The notes: generated by a model not told the origin, from the sequence alone. Shown: positions 35,561-44,218, numbered from the stretch's first letter. The stretch: DNA of 64,000 bases from Pasteurellaceae bacterium (GCA_030528525.1 JAUMYT010000011.1:23031-87030), one strand, 5' to 3'. A program made the numbers and translations.

Positions 35561-35574
35561 AACTAGCTATCCCA

Positions 35575-35949
35575 CTATTTATACACATTCCCGCCAATCT
35601 GAATACTATTATCACCTTTTAAGATCATATTGCTTTTGTTAGCTTGTTCCCCACTTTCTCCACCATAAAGCATAAATTTACGCACCGCTGGGTCGGCATT
35701 ACGGAATTTATGAAGCAGAAGCAGTTCTTCATCATTGATGGCAGTATTAGCTCGTTCTCCGAATAGAACATACACCACGTCCACCCCAATTTTTGCCACT
35801 TCTGTTAAGTAATTAGCATTTGGAAAAGTTACTCCATTCTCATATTTTAGCTGTGATTGTTTCTGTACTCCGCCAATAGCACCTAACTGTGTTTGATTTA
35901 ATCCCAATCTCTCTCGTTCATTTTTTAACCGATCACCTATCGTAGACAT
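35575..35949 (-). CDS. Mu-like prophage repressor (HTH XRE)
   Basis: 124 residues: XRE helix-turn-helix (GDRLKNERERLGLNQTQLGA, about 4-60) and a short C-terminus with KGDNSIQIGGN. It is divergent from the ner-like gene across an operator region (35986-36035), the standard repressor/Ner switch. It has no self-cleavage domain. It heads a minus-strand block of cargo genes ending with the Rex-like pair. Confidence 0.78.
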   Translation of the reverse strand: MSTIGDRLKNERERLGLNQTQLGAIGGVQKQSQLKYENGVTFPNANYLTEVAKIGVDVVYVLFGERANTAINDEELLLLHKFRNADPAVRKFMLYGGESGEQANKSNMILKGDNSIQIGGNVYK

Positions 35950-35985
35950 AAAAAACCCCAGAAAATAATTAAAATATACTTGATG

Positions 35986-36035
35986 GGTACATTTTTATGT
36001 ACCAAAATAACACTCAATGAATGATACAAATTTGT
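35986..36035. promoter_or_regulatory. Operator region between repressor and ner-like gene
   Basis: A perfect dyad GGTACAT-TTTT-ATGTACC (35986-36003) and a shorter one ACAAATTTGT (36026-36035) lie in the 119-base divergent gap. They are probable binding sites for the repressor and Ner-like protein. Confidence 0.6.
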
Positions 36036-36068
36036 TTCACATTATACACAACAACAGGAGAGATCGTA

Positions 36069-36266
36069 ATGCTGAAAAATAAAGCAAAAACAGCCGAACA
36101 GGTCAAACGAGAGTTTGAAGAAAAAGGCTTGAGCTTTACCCAGTGGGCGGAAGAACACGGCTATAACCGTGAGTATGTGAGCCGCGTATTAAATGGATCC
36201 ATTCGTGCCACTCGGGGTAAAGGTCACGAAATTGCCGTAAAACTCGGCTTAAAAGCGGCGGCTTAA
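36069..36266 (+). CDS. ner: Ner-like DNA-binding protein
   Basis: 65 residues from ATG 36069, preceded by AGGAGA (the frame is open from 36021 but lacks a ribosome site there). Helix-turn-helix FTQWAEEHGYNREYVSRVLNG. It is the first early gene, divergent from the repressor; Ner represses both early and repressor promoters in Mu. Here the binding mode is inferred. Confidence 0.7.
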   Translation: MLKNKAKTAEQVKREFEEKGLSFTQWAEEHGYNREYVSRVLNGSIRATRGKGHEIAVKLGLKAAA

Positions 36267-36369
36267 TTCACGCATTGCTCTTTAACAATTTGATTGCATA
36301 AATTCCAACGGTTTTGATTTGTAAAATGTTAAGCGGAACTGACCGCTTGTCACGAAATAGGAGATCAAA

Positions 36370-36501
36370 ATGAAAAGATTACTTGAAAACGCGTGTATTT
36401 GGTTTTTGACACGCCACCGTGAGTACACGGTCTATAAAAACCGCCAACCAAGCGAATGCATCCCAAATTTTGTAAAAGTGTTACGGGGGCAGAATGAATG
36501 A
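36370..36501 (+). CDS. 43-residue early protein
   Basis: Starts MKRLLENACIWFLTRHREYT after AGGAGATCAAA; its TGA overlaps the start of the next gene. Basic and partly hydrophobic. No family recognised. Confidence 0.5.
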   Translation: MKRLLENACIWFLTRHREYTVYKNRQPSECIPNFVKVLRGQNE

Positions 36502-36793
36502 AAAAATCAACGGTGCGAGAAGGGCGTTACGCATTTTAAAAGCCCTGAAAGGTCGCACAATGTACGGTTTAAGCAATAAAGAGCTGTGCGAAGCGATTAG
36601 CGATACCCCCGTCAATGTGAGCCGAGCCACGGCAATTTTAGAAGATGAAGGCTTTTTGCGGAAGTTGCCTACGGGCAACTGGACGTTGAGCTTTGCAATG
36701 CTGAATTTAGCAGTGGCATATGAACAAGATATGCAAGCCATTCACGAACGTGTGAACGAAGTCCGCCAACACGTGGCAAGCGGTGGCTTTTAG
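36494..36793 (+). CDS. Winged-helix early regulator
   Basis: 99 residues with an IclR-like winged-helix pattern (YGLSNKELCEAISDTPVNVS, then RATAILEDEGFLRKLP). Such proteins are common between ner and the transposase in B3-like phages. Role unknown. Confidence 0.65.
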   Translation: MNEKINGARRALRILKALKGRTMYGLSNKELCEAISDTPVNVSRATAILEDEGFLRKLPTGNWTLSFAMLNLAVAYEQDMQAIHERVNEVRQHVASGGF

Positions 36794-36805
36794 GGAGAAT
36801 AACCA

Positions 36806-37738
36806 ATGAGCGAAATGAAATTAAGCGAACAACAAAATGCGGTGGCTCTCGCCACTCAAGCCTTAACGCAAGATATGGCAGAAGCCCACGAAGCGATGGG
36901 GATGTTAAAAGCATTCAATTTTGTTGGAAAACTACTGACGGTCGGTAGTTTGAAAATTTTAGCCGATATCAAAGAAACCAAGAAATACAAAGGTTTAGTA
37001 ACTTACATTGACGGAAAACTGCTGACGGTAGGTAGTTGGGAGCAGTATGTAACAGCTTGTGGCTTAGGGGTTAAGAAAGTCGATGAAGATTTAAGAAATC
37101 TTACAGTTTTCGGCGAAGACTTCTTGGAGACCTCCCAACGCCTCGGCTTGGGCTACCGTGAAATGCGAAAACTTCGCTAGTTGCCCGAAGAAGCCCGTGC
37201 GGAAATCATTGATGCGGACTATTCGGAAGCGACGGATAAAGAAGACTTGATTGAAAAAATCGAAGACTTAACGGCGAAATTTACCAAAGAAAAAACCGAG
37301 CTGGAAGCGAAGTTAAAACGTAAAAACGATGACTACGAAGCCCAAAGCAAGGTGCTAGCAAACAAAAATGCCCGTATTGATGAGCTAGACACCAAACTGG
37401 CGAAAAAAGAACAGGCAATCGCCCTGCAAAGCCCAGAAGAAAAAGGCAGCGTGTTGCGAGAAGAAACCGCACGCATTAGCTATAAAGCCGAAGCGATTTT
37501 ATATGGGCAAGTATGGCAAGCCTTTGAAGCGTTGGAAGCTCACAGCAACGAACACGGCTTTGACCATAAGCAGTTTATGAGTGGGGTGCTGGCGGAATAT
37601 CAGTTGATTTTATCCGAGCTCAAAACCCACTTCGGACTAAACGATACCCCAACGGGCGACCATTCCGCCGACTATGTGGGCTTTGTGGGCGAAGATCACT
37701 CTAGTGTGGTCGATGCGTTATTCGCAGAAAGTAAATAG
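36806..37738 (+). pseudogene. Early coiled-coil protein split by an amber codon
   Basis: One frame of 311 codons is interrupted by TAG at 37178-37180, between MRKLR and LPEEARAEIID; a CAG-to-TAG change is the simplest cause. The first part contains the repeated motif KLLTVGS (about residues 42 and 71); the second part is a coiled coil (about 150-215) and helical C-terminus. It lies just before the transposase gene in the early operon. Confidence 0.65.
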
Positions 37739-37747
37739 GAGCAATAA

Positions 37748-39554
37748 ATGGCAATTCTTGACCAAGTTTGGCTAGATATTGCCCGTGAATTAAGCAGTGC
37801 GGAATACGGTGAGAAAGAAGCCGTTTATCAGCGTGCAGAGCAACTCACAGGCAAAACCCGTGCCACCATTGCCCGCCATATTCGCCGAGTCACTGGCGGC
37901 TCTGGGCGAAAAGTACGGGCGGATAAAGGCAAACATCAGTTGGAATTAGCCGAACTAGAGTTGATTTCGTCTTACTGGTTTCACAATAACCGTCAAACAG
38001 GCAAAACCTTAGCCAAGCTGGAAGATGTCCTGCAAATTCTCAGAGCGAACGGCAAAATTAAAGCAGAGTTTACCGATATGAACACAGGTGAAGTTAGACC
38101 TTATTCCAAGAATGCAGTGGAACGAGCCTTACGCAATGCGGATTTACACCCTGACCAACTACGTCGCCCGAAACCTGTGGTGCAGTTGCAATCACTTCAC
38201 CCCAACCACGTTTGGCAGATTGACCCTTCGCTATGTGTGCTTTACTACCTTAAAGAGAATAGCGACGGGGGCAATGGGTTAAATGTGATGGAGAAAGAGC
38301 GGTTTTATAAAAATAAACCGTCCAATGTGAAATCGATTGAACCGCAACGGGTATGGCGATATGTGATTACCAACCACGCCAGTGGGGTGATTTATGTGGA
38401 GTACGTTTACGGTGGGGAAACGGCAGAGAACATTAGCAACACCTTTATTAATGCGATACAACGCAAAAAAGATGAATTTCCGTTTTGTGGTGTGCCGAAA
38501 ATTCTCACCTTTGACCGTGGTTCGGCGAATATGTCGAAGATGTTTATGCATTTGCTTCATCAACTTGATGTGAAAATGGATATTCCCACCGCAGGCAATG
38601 CCCGAGCTAAAGGGCAAGTAGAGAAAGGCAACGATATTGTCGAACGCCAATTTGAGAGCGGTTTACGTTTTCGTAATGTGCGGAATTTAGCCGAACTGAA
38701 CGCCATGGCTTATCAGTGGATGGTAAAGTTTAACCAAACTGCCATTCATAGTCGCCACAAAATGAGCCGTTTTAAAGCGTGGAATAAGCTGATTCGTCCA
38801 GAGCATTTTATCAAACCGCCAAGCATTGAAATTTGTCGAGAGTTGCTCCTTTCTAAACTGGAAGAGCGACAAGTTGGAAATTAAATTCGGTGGCAATCGC
38901 TACGATGTTCGCAACGTGCCAAATGTGAAAGTGGGTGAGAAAGTGATGGTTGGGAAAAATCCATACCGTCCGCACTGTGTGCAGGTGGAATGCTTCGAGC
39001 AGTATGTGGATGAAGACGGCAAAACCCAATTAAAACCTTACTGGGTAGTGTTAGAACCAGTTGAACTCAACGAATTAGGCTTTAGGGTAGATACTGCTAT
39101 TATCGGTCAAGAGTACAAAGCTCACGCTAAAACGACTTTTGAGAAAAACCTTGAGCGGGTTGAACAGTTGGCTTACGGCGTAACTGATGAGACAGAACTG
39201 AAAAAGGCGAAGAAATCGAATGCGGTGTTATTCAATGGAGGAATCAACCCATACAAATCGAATGAGGAATATCAATCGGTTACTTACTTACCAAAACAGG
39301 GCCAAGAACACGAACTCACCACTAACGCTCGCCGTGTGGAGCAAAAACCAATGAGTGTGGTGGAGTTTGCTAAGAGTGGTAAGGCGTGCTGGGGTGAGTT
39401 ATGGACAGCACAATGCTATCAATTGGTGAATGGGAAATATCCGCAAGGCGTGCCACAAGCGGAAGCCGAGCGATTATTAAAACTGACCTTTGACGCATTT
39501 AAATCTGAATTTTTAGCACCGAACAAGCCCGCATTGAAGTTGCTTGCGGCTTAA
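37748..39554 (+). pseudogene. MuA/B3-type DDE transposase, frameshifted
   Basis: The first frame (378 residues) carries a DNA-binding N-terminus (LTGKTRATIARHIRRV) and the catalytic DDE core (HVWQIDPSL; ILTFDRGSANMS; AKGQVEKGNDIVERQFE). It stops at 38882-38884 while the protein continues one base out of frame (KLEIKFGGNRYDV) to 39554. Together about 600 residues would be normal. The C-terminal domain, needed for assembly with B, is cut off, so transposition is probably lost unless a ribosomal shift occurs. Confidence 0.8.
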
Positions 39555-39569
39555 TTAAGGAGACATTTT

Positions 39570-40742
39570 ATGTTGAAACTGAAAACAGAGTTGATTGCAC
39601 GGGGGATTTCACTCCGTCGATTAGCCAAAATGATGCAAGTCTCTCACGCCACCATTGCTCAGTTGATTAACCATAATCAGCGAGTGAAAGAGTGGGAGAC
39701 GTTTGAAACGAATTTAGCAGCGAATTTGCAAAAAATCGGGATAAACCGACCGCTTGCAGAGCTGCTAGAAGAGGAAGCAGCAGGGGAAAGTTTGGCGACC
39801 GAGCCTGCCGCTTCCGCCCCCAACACCAAACAGAATGACACTGAGGACGACACTATGTTACTCGCAAAACAGACTTTATTTCCAGATACCAGACGGCATT
39901 TTTTACTGCCTTTTGACCCTTTTTCCGCTGAAATCCGTTCGGCTGATGAGGTTTTCGCCACACCTGACATTCGTTATGTGCGTGAAGCCCTGTTCCAAAC
40001 CGCCAAACACGGTGGGTTTATGGCAGTCGTTGGTGAATCGGGGGCTGGCAAATCCACCTTACGCCGTGATTTGATTGACCGTATCAATGCCGACAACGTA
40101 CCAATTACCGTGATTGAGCCGTACATCATTGCGATGGAAGACAATGATGTGAAGGGAAAAACCCTGAAAGCGGCACATATTGCCGAGGCGATTATTTCCA
40201 CCCTTGCCCCGCTGGAAAGCGTGAAACGCAGCCCCGAAGCCCGTTTCCGCCAGTTACACCGCATCTTAAAAGAGAGCTGTAAATCGGGTCAGAGCAATGT
40301 GTTAATCATTGAAGAAGCCCATAGCCTGCCAATTCCGACGCTGAAACACTTAAAACGTTTCTTTGAACTTGAAGACGGCTTCAAAAAACTGTTGAGCATT
40401 ATTTTGATTGGTCAGCCTGAACTGAAACTCAAACTCTCCGAACAGAACACCGAAGTACGCGAAGTAGTACAACGCTGTGAAGTGGTGGATTTAATGCCGT
40501 TAGATGCAGAGCTAGAAGGCTACGTGGCACATCTCTTAGCACGGGTAAACAAGAAAACCAGTGATCTGTTTGAAGAAGATACCTTCCTTGCCGTTCGCCA
40601 ACGTTTAACCCGTGTCAGCCGTAATAAAAGTGCCAGCTTGCTCTATCCGCTTGCGGTGAATAACTTGCTAACCGCCGCACTGAATACCGCCTTCACACTT
40701 GGTGTGCCGAAGGTGAATGCGGATGTCATTCACAATGTGTAG
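39570..40742 (+). CDS. MuB-like transposition target ATPase
   Basis: 390 residues. N-terminal helix-turn-helix (ISLRRLAKMMQVSHATIAQL), AAA+ domain with Walker A GESGAGKST and Walker B VLIIEEAH, and an SLLYPLAVNN-type C-terminus. MuB binds target DNA and activates the transposase. Intact, directly downstream of the broken transposase gene. Confidence 0.88.
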   Translation: MLKLKTELIARGISLRRLAKMMQVSHATIAQLINHNQRVKEWETFETNLAANLQKIGINRPLAELLEEEAAGESLATEPAASAPNTKQNDTEDDTMLLAKQTLFPDTRRHFLLPFDPFSAEIRSADEVFATPDIRYVREALFQTAKHGGFMAVVGESGAGKSTLRRDLIDRINADNVPITVIEPYIIAMEDNDVKGKTLKAAHIAEAIISTLAPLESVKRSPEARFRQLHRILKESCKSGQSNVLIIEEAHSLPIPTLKHLKRFFELEDGFKKLLSIILIGQPELKLKLSEQNTEVREVVQRCEVVDLMPLDAELEGYVAHLLARVNKKTSDLFEEDTFLAVRQRLTRVSRNKSASLLYPLAVNNLLTAALNTAFTLGVPKVNADVIHNV

Positions 40743-40750
40743 GAGCAAAT

Positions 40751-40831
40751 ATGATTATTTTGAAAATTGAATATCGTGAAGACGGCATTTTCTTTGTACC
40801 CGTTAAAGATGAAAGCGAGGTGGAAAAATGA
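40751..40831 (+). CDS. 26-residue early protein
   Basis: Starts MIILKIEYREDGIFFVPVKD after AGGAG; its stop overlaps the next small frame. Compact beta-type sequence. Unknown. Confidence 0.4.
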   Translation: MIILKIEYREDGIFFVPVKDESEVEK

Positions 40832-40896
40832 AATTTGCAAAATTTTTCGTGTATCTGACCGCTTGTATGCATTACCCCCACAACCCGTGTAATTAA
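40828..40896 (+). CDS. 22-residue early reading frame
   Basis: ATGA-overlaps the preceding small gene and encodes MKFAKFFVYLTACMHYPHNP plus two residues. Supported only by coupling and by the AAGGAG that follows for the next gene. Confidence 0.25.
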   Translation: MKFAKFFVYLTACMHYPHNPCN

Positions 40897-40907
40897 GGAG
40901 AAAAACA

Positions 40908-41525
40908 ATGAGTAAACAAGTTATTGATGGCAAAACTTACTGGCAAGATGCCCAAGGGCGGTTGATTGCGGAAGAGTTAGTCAAAGAAATGGATAAAGAG
41001 TGAGATGCCTTGGTAACGAATTTTGTCAAACAAGCAAAAGACGTACAAATCGCCTTGCGTGATTTTAAGAATGTTGTGTTTGCGGATGTTGGGGCTTTTG
41101 TGCAGCTTTCTGCCGAAAAATACGATGTGAAAATTGGTGGGCGTAAAGGGAATTTAACGTTATACAGCTTTGATGGCAAATACAAATTGCAAGTTGCGGT
41201 GAGTAATCACATTCGTTTTGATGAACGGATTCAGGCGGGTAAGGTGTTAATTGATGAATGCTTGCACGAATGGGCAGGTGAAGCACGACCAGAGCTGAAA
41301 GCCTTAATTGACAATGCTTTCCAAGTGGACAAAGAGGGCAATCTGAGCACTGCCCGTATTCTTTCCCTACGTCGTGTCGATATTCAAGATGAACGTTGGA
41401 CACGAGCAATGCAGGCGATTGCCGACAGTGTGCAGGTTGTAGGCAGTAAAGATTATGTAAGGTTTTATGAACGCGATGCACAAGGTAAGTATCAACCGAT
41501 TAGCTTGGATATAGCGGGGGTTTAG
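40908..41525 (+). pseudogene. DUF3164-family protein with an in-frame TGA
   Basis: A 206-codon frame starting MSKQVIDGKTYWQDAQGRL is interrupted by TGA at 41001-41003 (codon 32), within EMDKE-DALVTNFVKQ. The start YWQDAQGRLI and the body RKGNLTLYSFDGKYKLQVA match DUF3164 proteins of transposable phages. CGA-to-TGA would explain it. The later part could restart at TTG 41010. Confidence 0.7.
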
Positions 41526-41867
41526 ATGAAATTTAACAAAGAAAGAATGAAAAAAGTGGGCTTAATGTTTTGGCAAAAATTCAAAGCTGAGCCACTCATT
41601 ACTCTCACAGAATGCATATTCATTATTACACTGTTTATGGCAGCTATTTTGGGGTTCTTTGATCACAAAGCCTCTGTCGGTTGGTCGGTTTATTCTTTGT
41701 ACTCATTACTTTACCTTGTGTATATGAATGTTGTTGATCTCAAGGACTGGGGAAAAAGAATAATTGCAGACTTAGTTAATGCTGCAGAAAAGGTTGATAA
41801 AGCAACCGACCGCTTTAAGCATCAGACAGGTGGAAAAGTAAAACTCAATGAAAAAGAGTGGAAATAA
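41526..41867 (+). CDS. Two-helix membrane protein of the early operon
   Basis: 113 residues: basic N-terminus, two membrane helices (LITLTECIFIITLFMAAILG; WSVYSLYSLLYLVYMNVV), then a charged helix. It starts right after the DUF3164 stop. Family not recognised. Confidence 0.6.
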   Translation: MKFNKERMKKVGLMFWQKFKAEPLITLTECIFIITLFMAAILGFFDHKASVGWSVYSLYSLLYLVYMNVVDLKDWGKRIIADLVNAAEKVDKATDRFKHQTGGKVKLNEKEWK

Positions 41868-41931
41868 TGCTTAGTTAAACGTTCTTTAACACCGACTTGA
41901 AGGGCGTTTATCACATAAATAAGGAGCAAAA

Positions 41932-42102
41932 ATGGAATCAGTACAAAAAGAAGGCTTACTGGCTCGGCTTGGTGAATGCATCACGCAGCTAAGACAAGCG
42001 GAGAAAGCCTTACACAAAGAAGAGCTGGCACATTCTGCAATTTATGTCGGTAATGTGCAAGATCAGCTTCCTAAAATTCGACAGCAGTTAGTGAGAGGGT
42101 AA
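41932..42102 (+). CDS. 56-residue helical early protein
   Basis: Starts MESVQKEGLLARLGECITQL with AAGGAG 8 bases upstream. Helical and charged, no known domain. Confidence 0.5.
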   Translation: MESVQKEGLLARLGECITQLRQAEKALHKEELAHSAIYVGNVQDQLPKIRQQLVRG

Positions 42103-42104
42103 AG

Positions 42105-42245
42105 ATGAAAAAGATTATTCAAATAATAGCTTCTGGAGCAGGTAATCAAAGTGTAGTTATTGCGTTATGTGATGATGGTACTGTCTGGAGATATGACAAC
42201 ATTGCACGCGAATGGTTTCAATTACCTGGTATAAGACAAACCTAA
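42105..42245 (+). CDS. 46-residue early protein
   Basis: Starts MKKIIQIIASGAGNQSVVIA and ends with a WRYDNIAREWFQLPG segment resembling a single beta-propeller-like repeat. Close coupling to the gene before. Unknown function. Confidence 0.5.
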   Translation: MKKIIQIIASGAGNQSVVIALCDDGTVWRYDNIAREWFQLPGIRQT

Positions 42246-42255
42246 GGAGGAATTT

Positions 42256-42361
42256 ATGTAATCAAGCAACCCGCCCACCGCCCTGAAAAACCTTCAGATT
42301 GCTTAAATGCTCAGGGCGGTTTTCAGTGGAGATTGAAAAGTCTTGGGATTTTTCAATCTGT
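42256..42361 (+). other. ATG-TAA start-stop with two hairpins
   Basis: A perfect AAGGAGG (42244-42250) is followed by ATG TAA (42256-42261). The next 100 bases fold into ACCGCCCTGA/TCAGGGCGGT (42277-42320) and AGATTGAAAA/TTTTCAATCT (42331-42360). It is either a leader controlling the next gene or a small gene (a 16-codon frame follows) killed by CAA-to-TAA. Confidence 0.45.
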
Positions 42362-42374
42362 ATTGGAGGAAAAA

Positions 42375-42866
42375 ATGAAAGTGAAATGTGCAGCCTGCGG
42401 TGCGTTGAGTTCATTAGATAGTCTGATTGCGAATGATGCCGCCAGCCGTGCGATTTATGCGGCGTTGTCGGTCAATGGTGAGCTTGGCACGGCGTTGATT
42501 GGTTATTTGGGGCTGTTTCGCCCTGCAAAATCGTCGCTCAGTTTTGACCGTGTGGCGACTTTGCTCAATGAGCTGGTGCCGATGATTCAGGCTAGTGAAA
42601 TTCAGCGTGATGGCAAGGCTTACCCTGCACCTGCGGAGGCGTGGATTTATGCAATCAATGCAATGTTGGCAAACCGTGCAGGGCTGAAATTGCCGATGAA
42701 ATCCCACGGCTATTTATTGGAGATTATCGCAGGCTGGCAGCCACAGACGGCAAGCGGGGCGATGGCAGTGGTGAATCAGGTTTGGCAGCAGAATAGTGAG
42801 CAACAAGAGCCATCTAAAACATTTGGTGCATTACAAAAGGCGAAAAAATGGGCGAGCGGTGGTTAA
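42375..42866 (+). CDS. Early protein with N-terminal zinc-ribbon-like CxxC
   Basis: 163 residues from ATG 42375 (after GGAGGAAAAA). N-terminal CAACGALSSL, then a helical body (LLNELVPMIQASEIQRDGK; PAEAWIYAINAML). Found in the middle region of Pasteurellaceae Mu-like prophages; function unknown. Confidence 0.6.
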   Translation: MKVKCAACGALSSLDSLIANDAASRAIYAALSVNGELGTALIGYLGLFRPAKSSLSFDRVATLLNELVPMIQASEIQRDGKAYPAPAEAWIYAINAMLANRAGLKLPMKSHGYLLEIIAGWQPQTASGAMAVVNQVWQQNSEQQEPSKTFGALQKAKKWASGG

Positions 42867-43213
42867 AACAGACTTTGACTGGTGGTATTTCGACCTTGAT
42901 GTTATTACGTCTCCGTAATGCACCGCCAGAAGATGCGATTACAGCAACTTTGCAAGCGTGGTACAAGGTCATCACTCATAAAAGACAGTGGGATGAACAA
43001 CTTGATCGACAACGGTTAGAGTCTGCTTTTATGTATTTAGCCCAAACTTACGATCAGTTCCCAACCCCTAAGCAACTTTTAGAGGCGATGCCACCAAGGA
43101 AATTGAAAGAGCTTCCGCCACCGACTTTAACAGAAGAACAGCGACAAAAAAATCAACAACGAATACGACAATTATTAGAGCAAATGAAAAAGGGGATGGT
43201 ATGCAAAAAATGA
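42848..43213 (+). CDS. Early/middle helical protein
   Basis: 121 residues, overlapping both neighbours by 13-19 bases. The C-terminus is a basic/proline-rich helix (PPTLTEEQRQKNQQRIRQLL). The sequence resembles small replication-organiser-like helper proteins only loosely. Unknown. Confidence 0.55.
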   Translation: MGERWLKQTLTGGISTLMLLRLRNAPPEDAITATLQAWYKVITHKRQWDEQLDRQRLESAFMYLAQTYDQFPTPKQLLEAMPPRKLKELPPPTLTEEQRQKNQQRIRQLLEQMKKGMVCKK

Positions 43214-43602
43214 TTCAATTAATTCATATTGGGAAAAGTCAGCTCAAAATGGATGACGAGAGTTATCGCTTGTTGTTACAACAGCAATTTGATAAGCGGT
43301 CAAGTAAGGCGTTGAATGAGCAGGAGTTACGGAGACTAGTCAACATGCTACAACAAAAAGGGGCATCGATACGTTTGCCCTTCGGTCGTTCTGAATTAAG
43401 CCCAATGACAAAGAAGATTTGGGCAGTATGGAAATCAATGGCAAGCAAAGGCATTATTGCGGATGGTTCATCAAAGGCACTAAATAGCTACATAGCACGG
43501 ATGTTGCCGAATAAACAGTGGAATAAATTGACGATGGTAGAAGCATCACAAGTGATTGAAAGCTTAAAACAGTGGCAAAAACGAGCAGGAGGTAATCAAT
43601 GA
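43201..43602 (+). CDS. gemA: GemA-type regulatory protein (DUF1018)
   Basis: 133 residues with the DUF1018 pattern: IQLIHIGKSQLKMDDESYR, then LSPMTKKIWAVWKSMASKGI. Mu GemA modulates host gene expression and gyrase-related supercoiling. It ends 4 bases into mor, as in Mu (gemA-mor). Confidence 0.8.
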   Translation: MQKMIQLIHIGKSQLKMDDESYRLLLQQQFDKRSSKALNEQELRRLVNMLQQKGASIRLPFGRSELSPMTKKIWAVWKSMASKGIIADGSSKALNSYIARMLPNKQWNKLTMVEASQVIESLKQWQKRAGGNQ

Positions 43603-43943
43603 AACAAATGGAAGCACAACGGCACGAACTTTTTACCGATATTCAAGACCATGTGACACTTTTATGCAAAAATTACAAGTTAGATGATGATAAATGTGAA
43701 CAAATCGCCTTAAATGTCGTGGATTTTCTGGTAGAACATTACGCTGGTCAAGTGGTTTGCTTTCCGAAAGATTATCACTTCAAGATTGCCCAACGTGATT
43801 TGGATATTTATAATGACTTCAACGGCAACAACTATGCCTTTTTAGTCCGTAAATATGAGATGACCGAGAGTGGTATTCGCAAAGCCATCAATCGAGTCCG
43901 AAAGCGTATCATCAAACACCAACAACCCGATATGTTTTGCTAA
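43599..43943 (+). CDS. mor: Mor-type middle/late activator
   Basis: 114 residues: Mor/C family with an N-terminal helical dimer domain and a C-terminal helix-turn-helix (NNYAFLVRKYEMTESGIRKA, then INRVRKR). Mor activates the middle or late promoter. The late genes are on the opposite strand starting at 31776, so it would act on a distant divergent promoter. Confidence 0.82.
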   Translation: MKQMEAQRHELFTDIQDHVTLLCKNYKLDDDKCEQIALNVVDFLVEHYAGQVVCFPKDYHFKIAQRDLDIYNDFNGNNYAFLVRKYEMTESGIRKAINRVRKRIIKHQQPDMFC

Positions 43944-43948
43944 AACGT

Positions 43949-43979
43949 AAAAAGAGGCAAAAATTTTTAGCCTCTTTTT
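43949..43979 (+). terminator. Terminator of the Mu-like early operon
   Basis: AAAAAGAGGC/GCCTCTTTTT, a 10-bp stem with T-run, 5 bases after the mor stop and about 110 bases from the right end of the element. Confidence 0.85.
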
Positions 43980-44091
43980 GTTTCATATACTGTAATTCTT
44001 TTTCACTTTCCCTATCCCATTAAGTTTTGCCTCATCTCATTTAGTCCCATTTATCTTGTTTTATTTAATATAGTTATATTGGTTGGGTTTA

Positions 44092-44097
44092 CTATAG
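44092..44097. repeat. Target-site duplication, right copy
   Basis: CTATAG, matching 6210-6215. Confidence 0.85.
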
Positions 44098-44218
44098 CCA
44101 CCACCACGAGTACAAACGCCATTACAGCGAAAGCCTCGACACCGTCCGCCGATTGATTGAGCCATTCAAACAATCCAAACGAATGAACTGGGAACGGGTT
44201 ATCAAACGCCTGAACTAA
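44098..44218 (+). pseudogene. KilA-N gene copy 1, 3' part
   Basis: Codes for the last 40 residues (HHHEYKRHYSESLDTVRRL, ending WERVIKRLN) that are missing from the 5' part at 5713-6215. It is nearly identical to the end of the intact copy (48067-48196). An inverted pair around 44236-44277 follows and may be its terminator. Confidence 0.9.

Larger units (their letters stand above)
6216..44091. mobile_element. Mu-like transposable prophage, 37,876 bp
   Basis: Bounded by the target duplication and by inverted tips TAAAGCC (6216-6222) and GGGTTTA (44085-44091). It contains MuA-type transposase, MuB, Ner, GemA, Mor, Mu-type terminase, portal, F-like head protein, protease and capsid, but a B3-like long flexible tail (no sheath or baseplate genes). 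Size matches Mu-like phages. Repeats near the ends (GCGAGATAAW at about 6224 and 6248; TCCCATT at about 44025 and 44045) may be transposase sites. Several genes are broken, including the transposase, so it is probably immobile. Confidence 0.92.
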
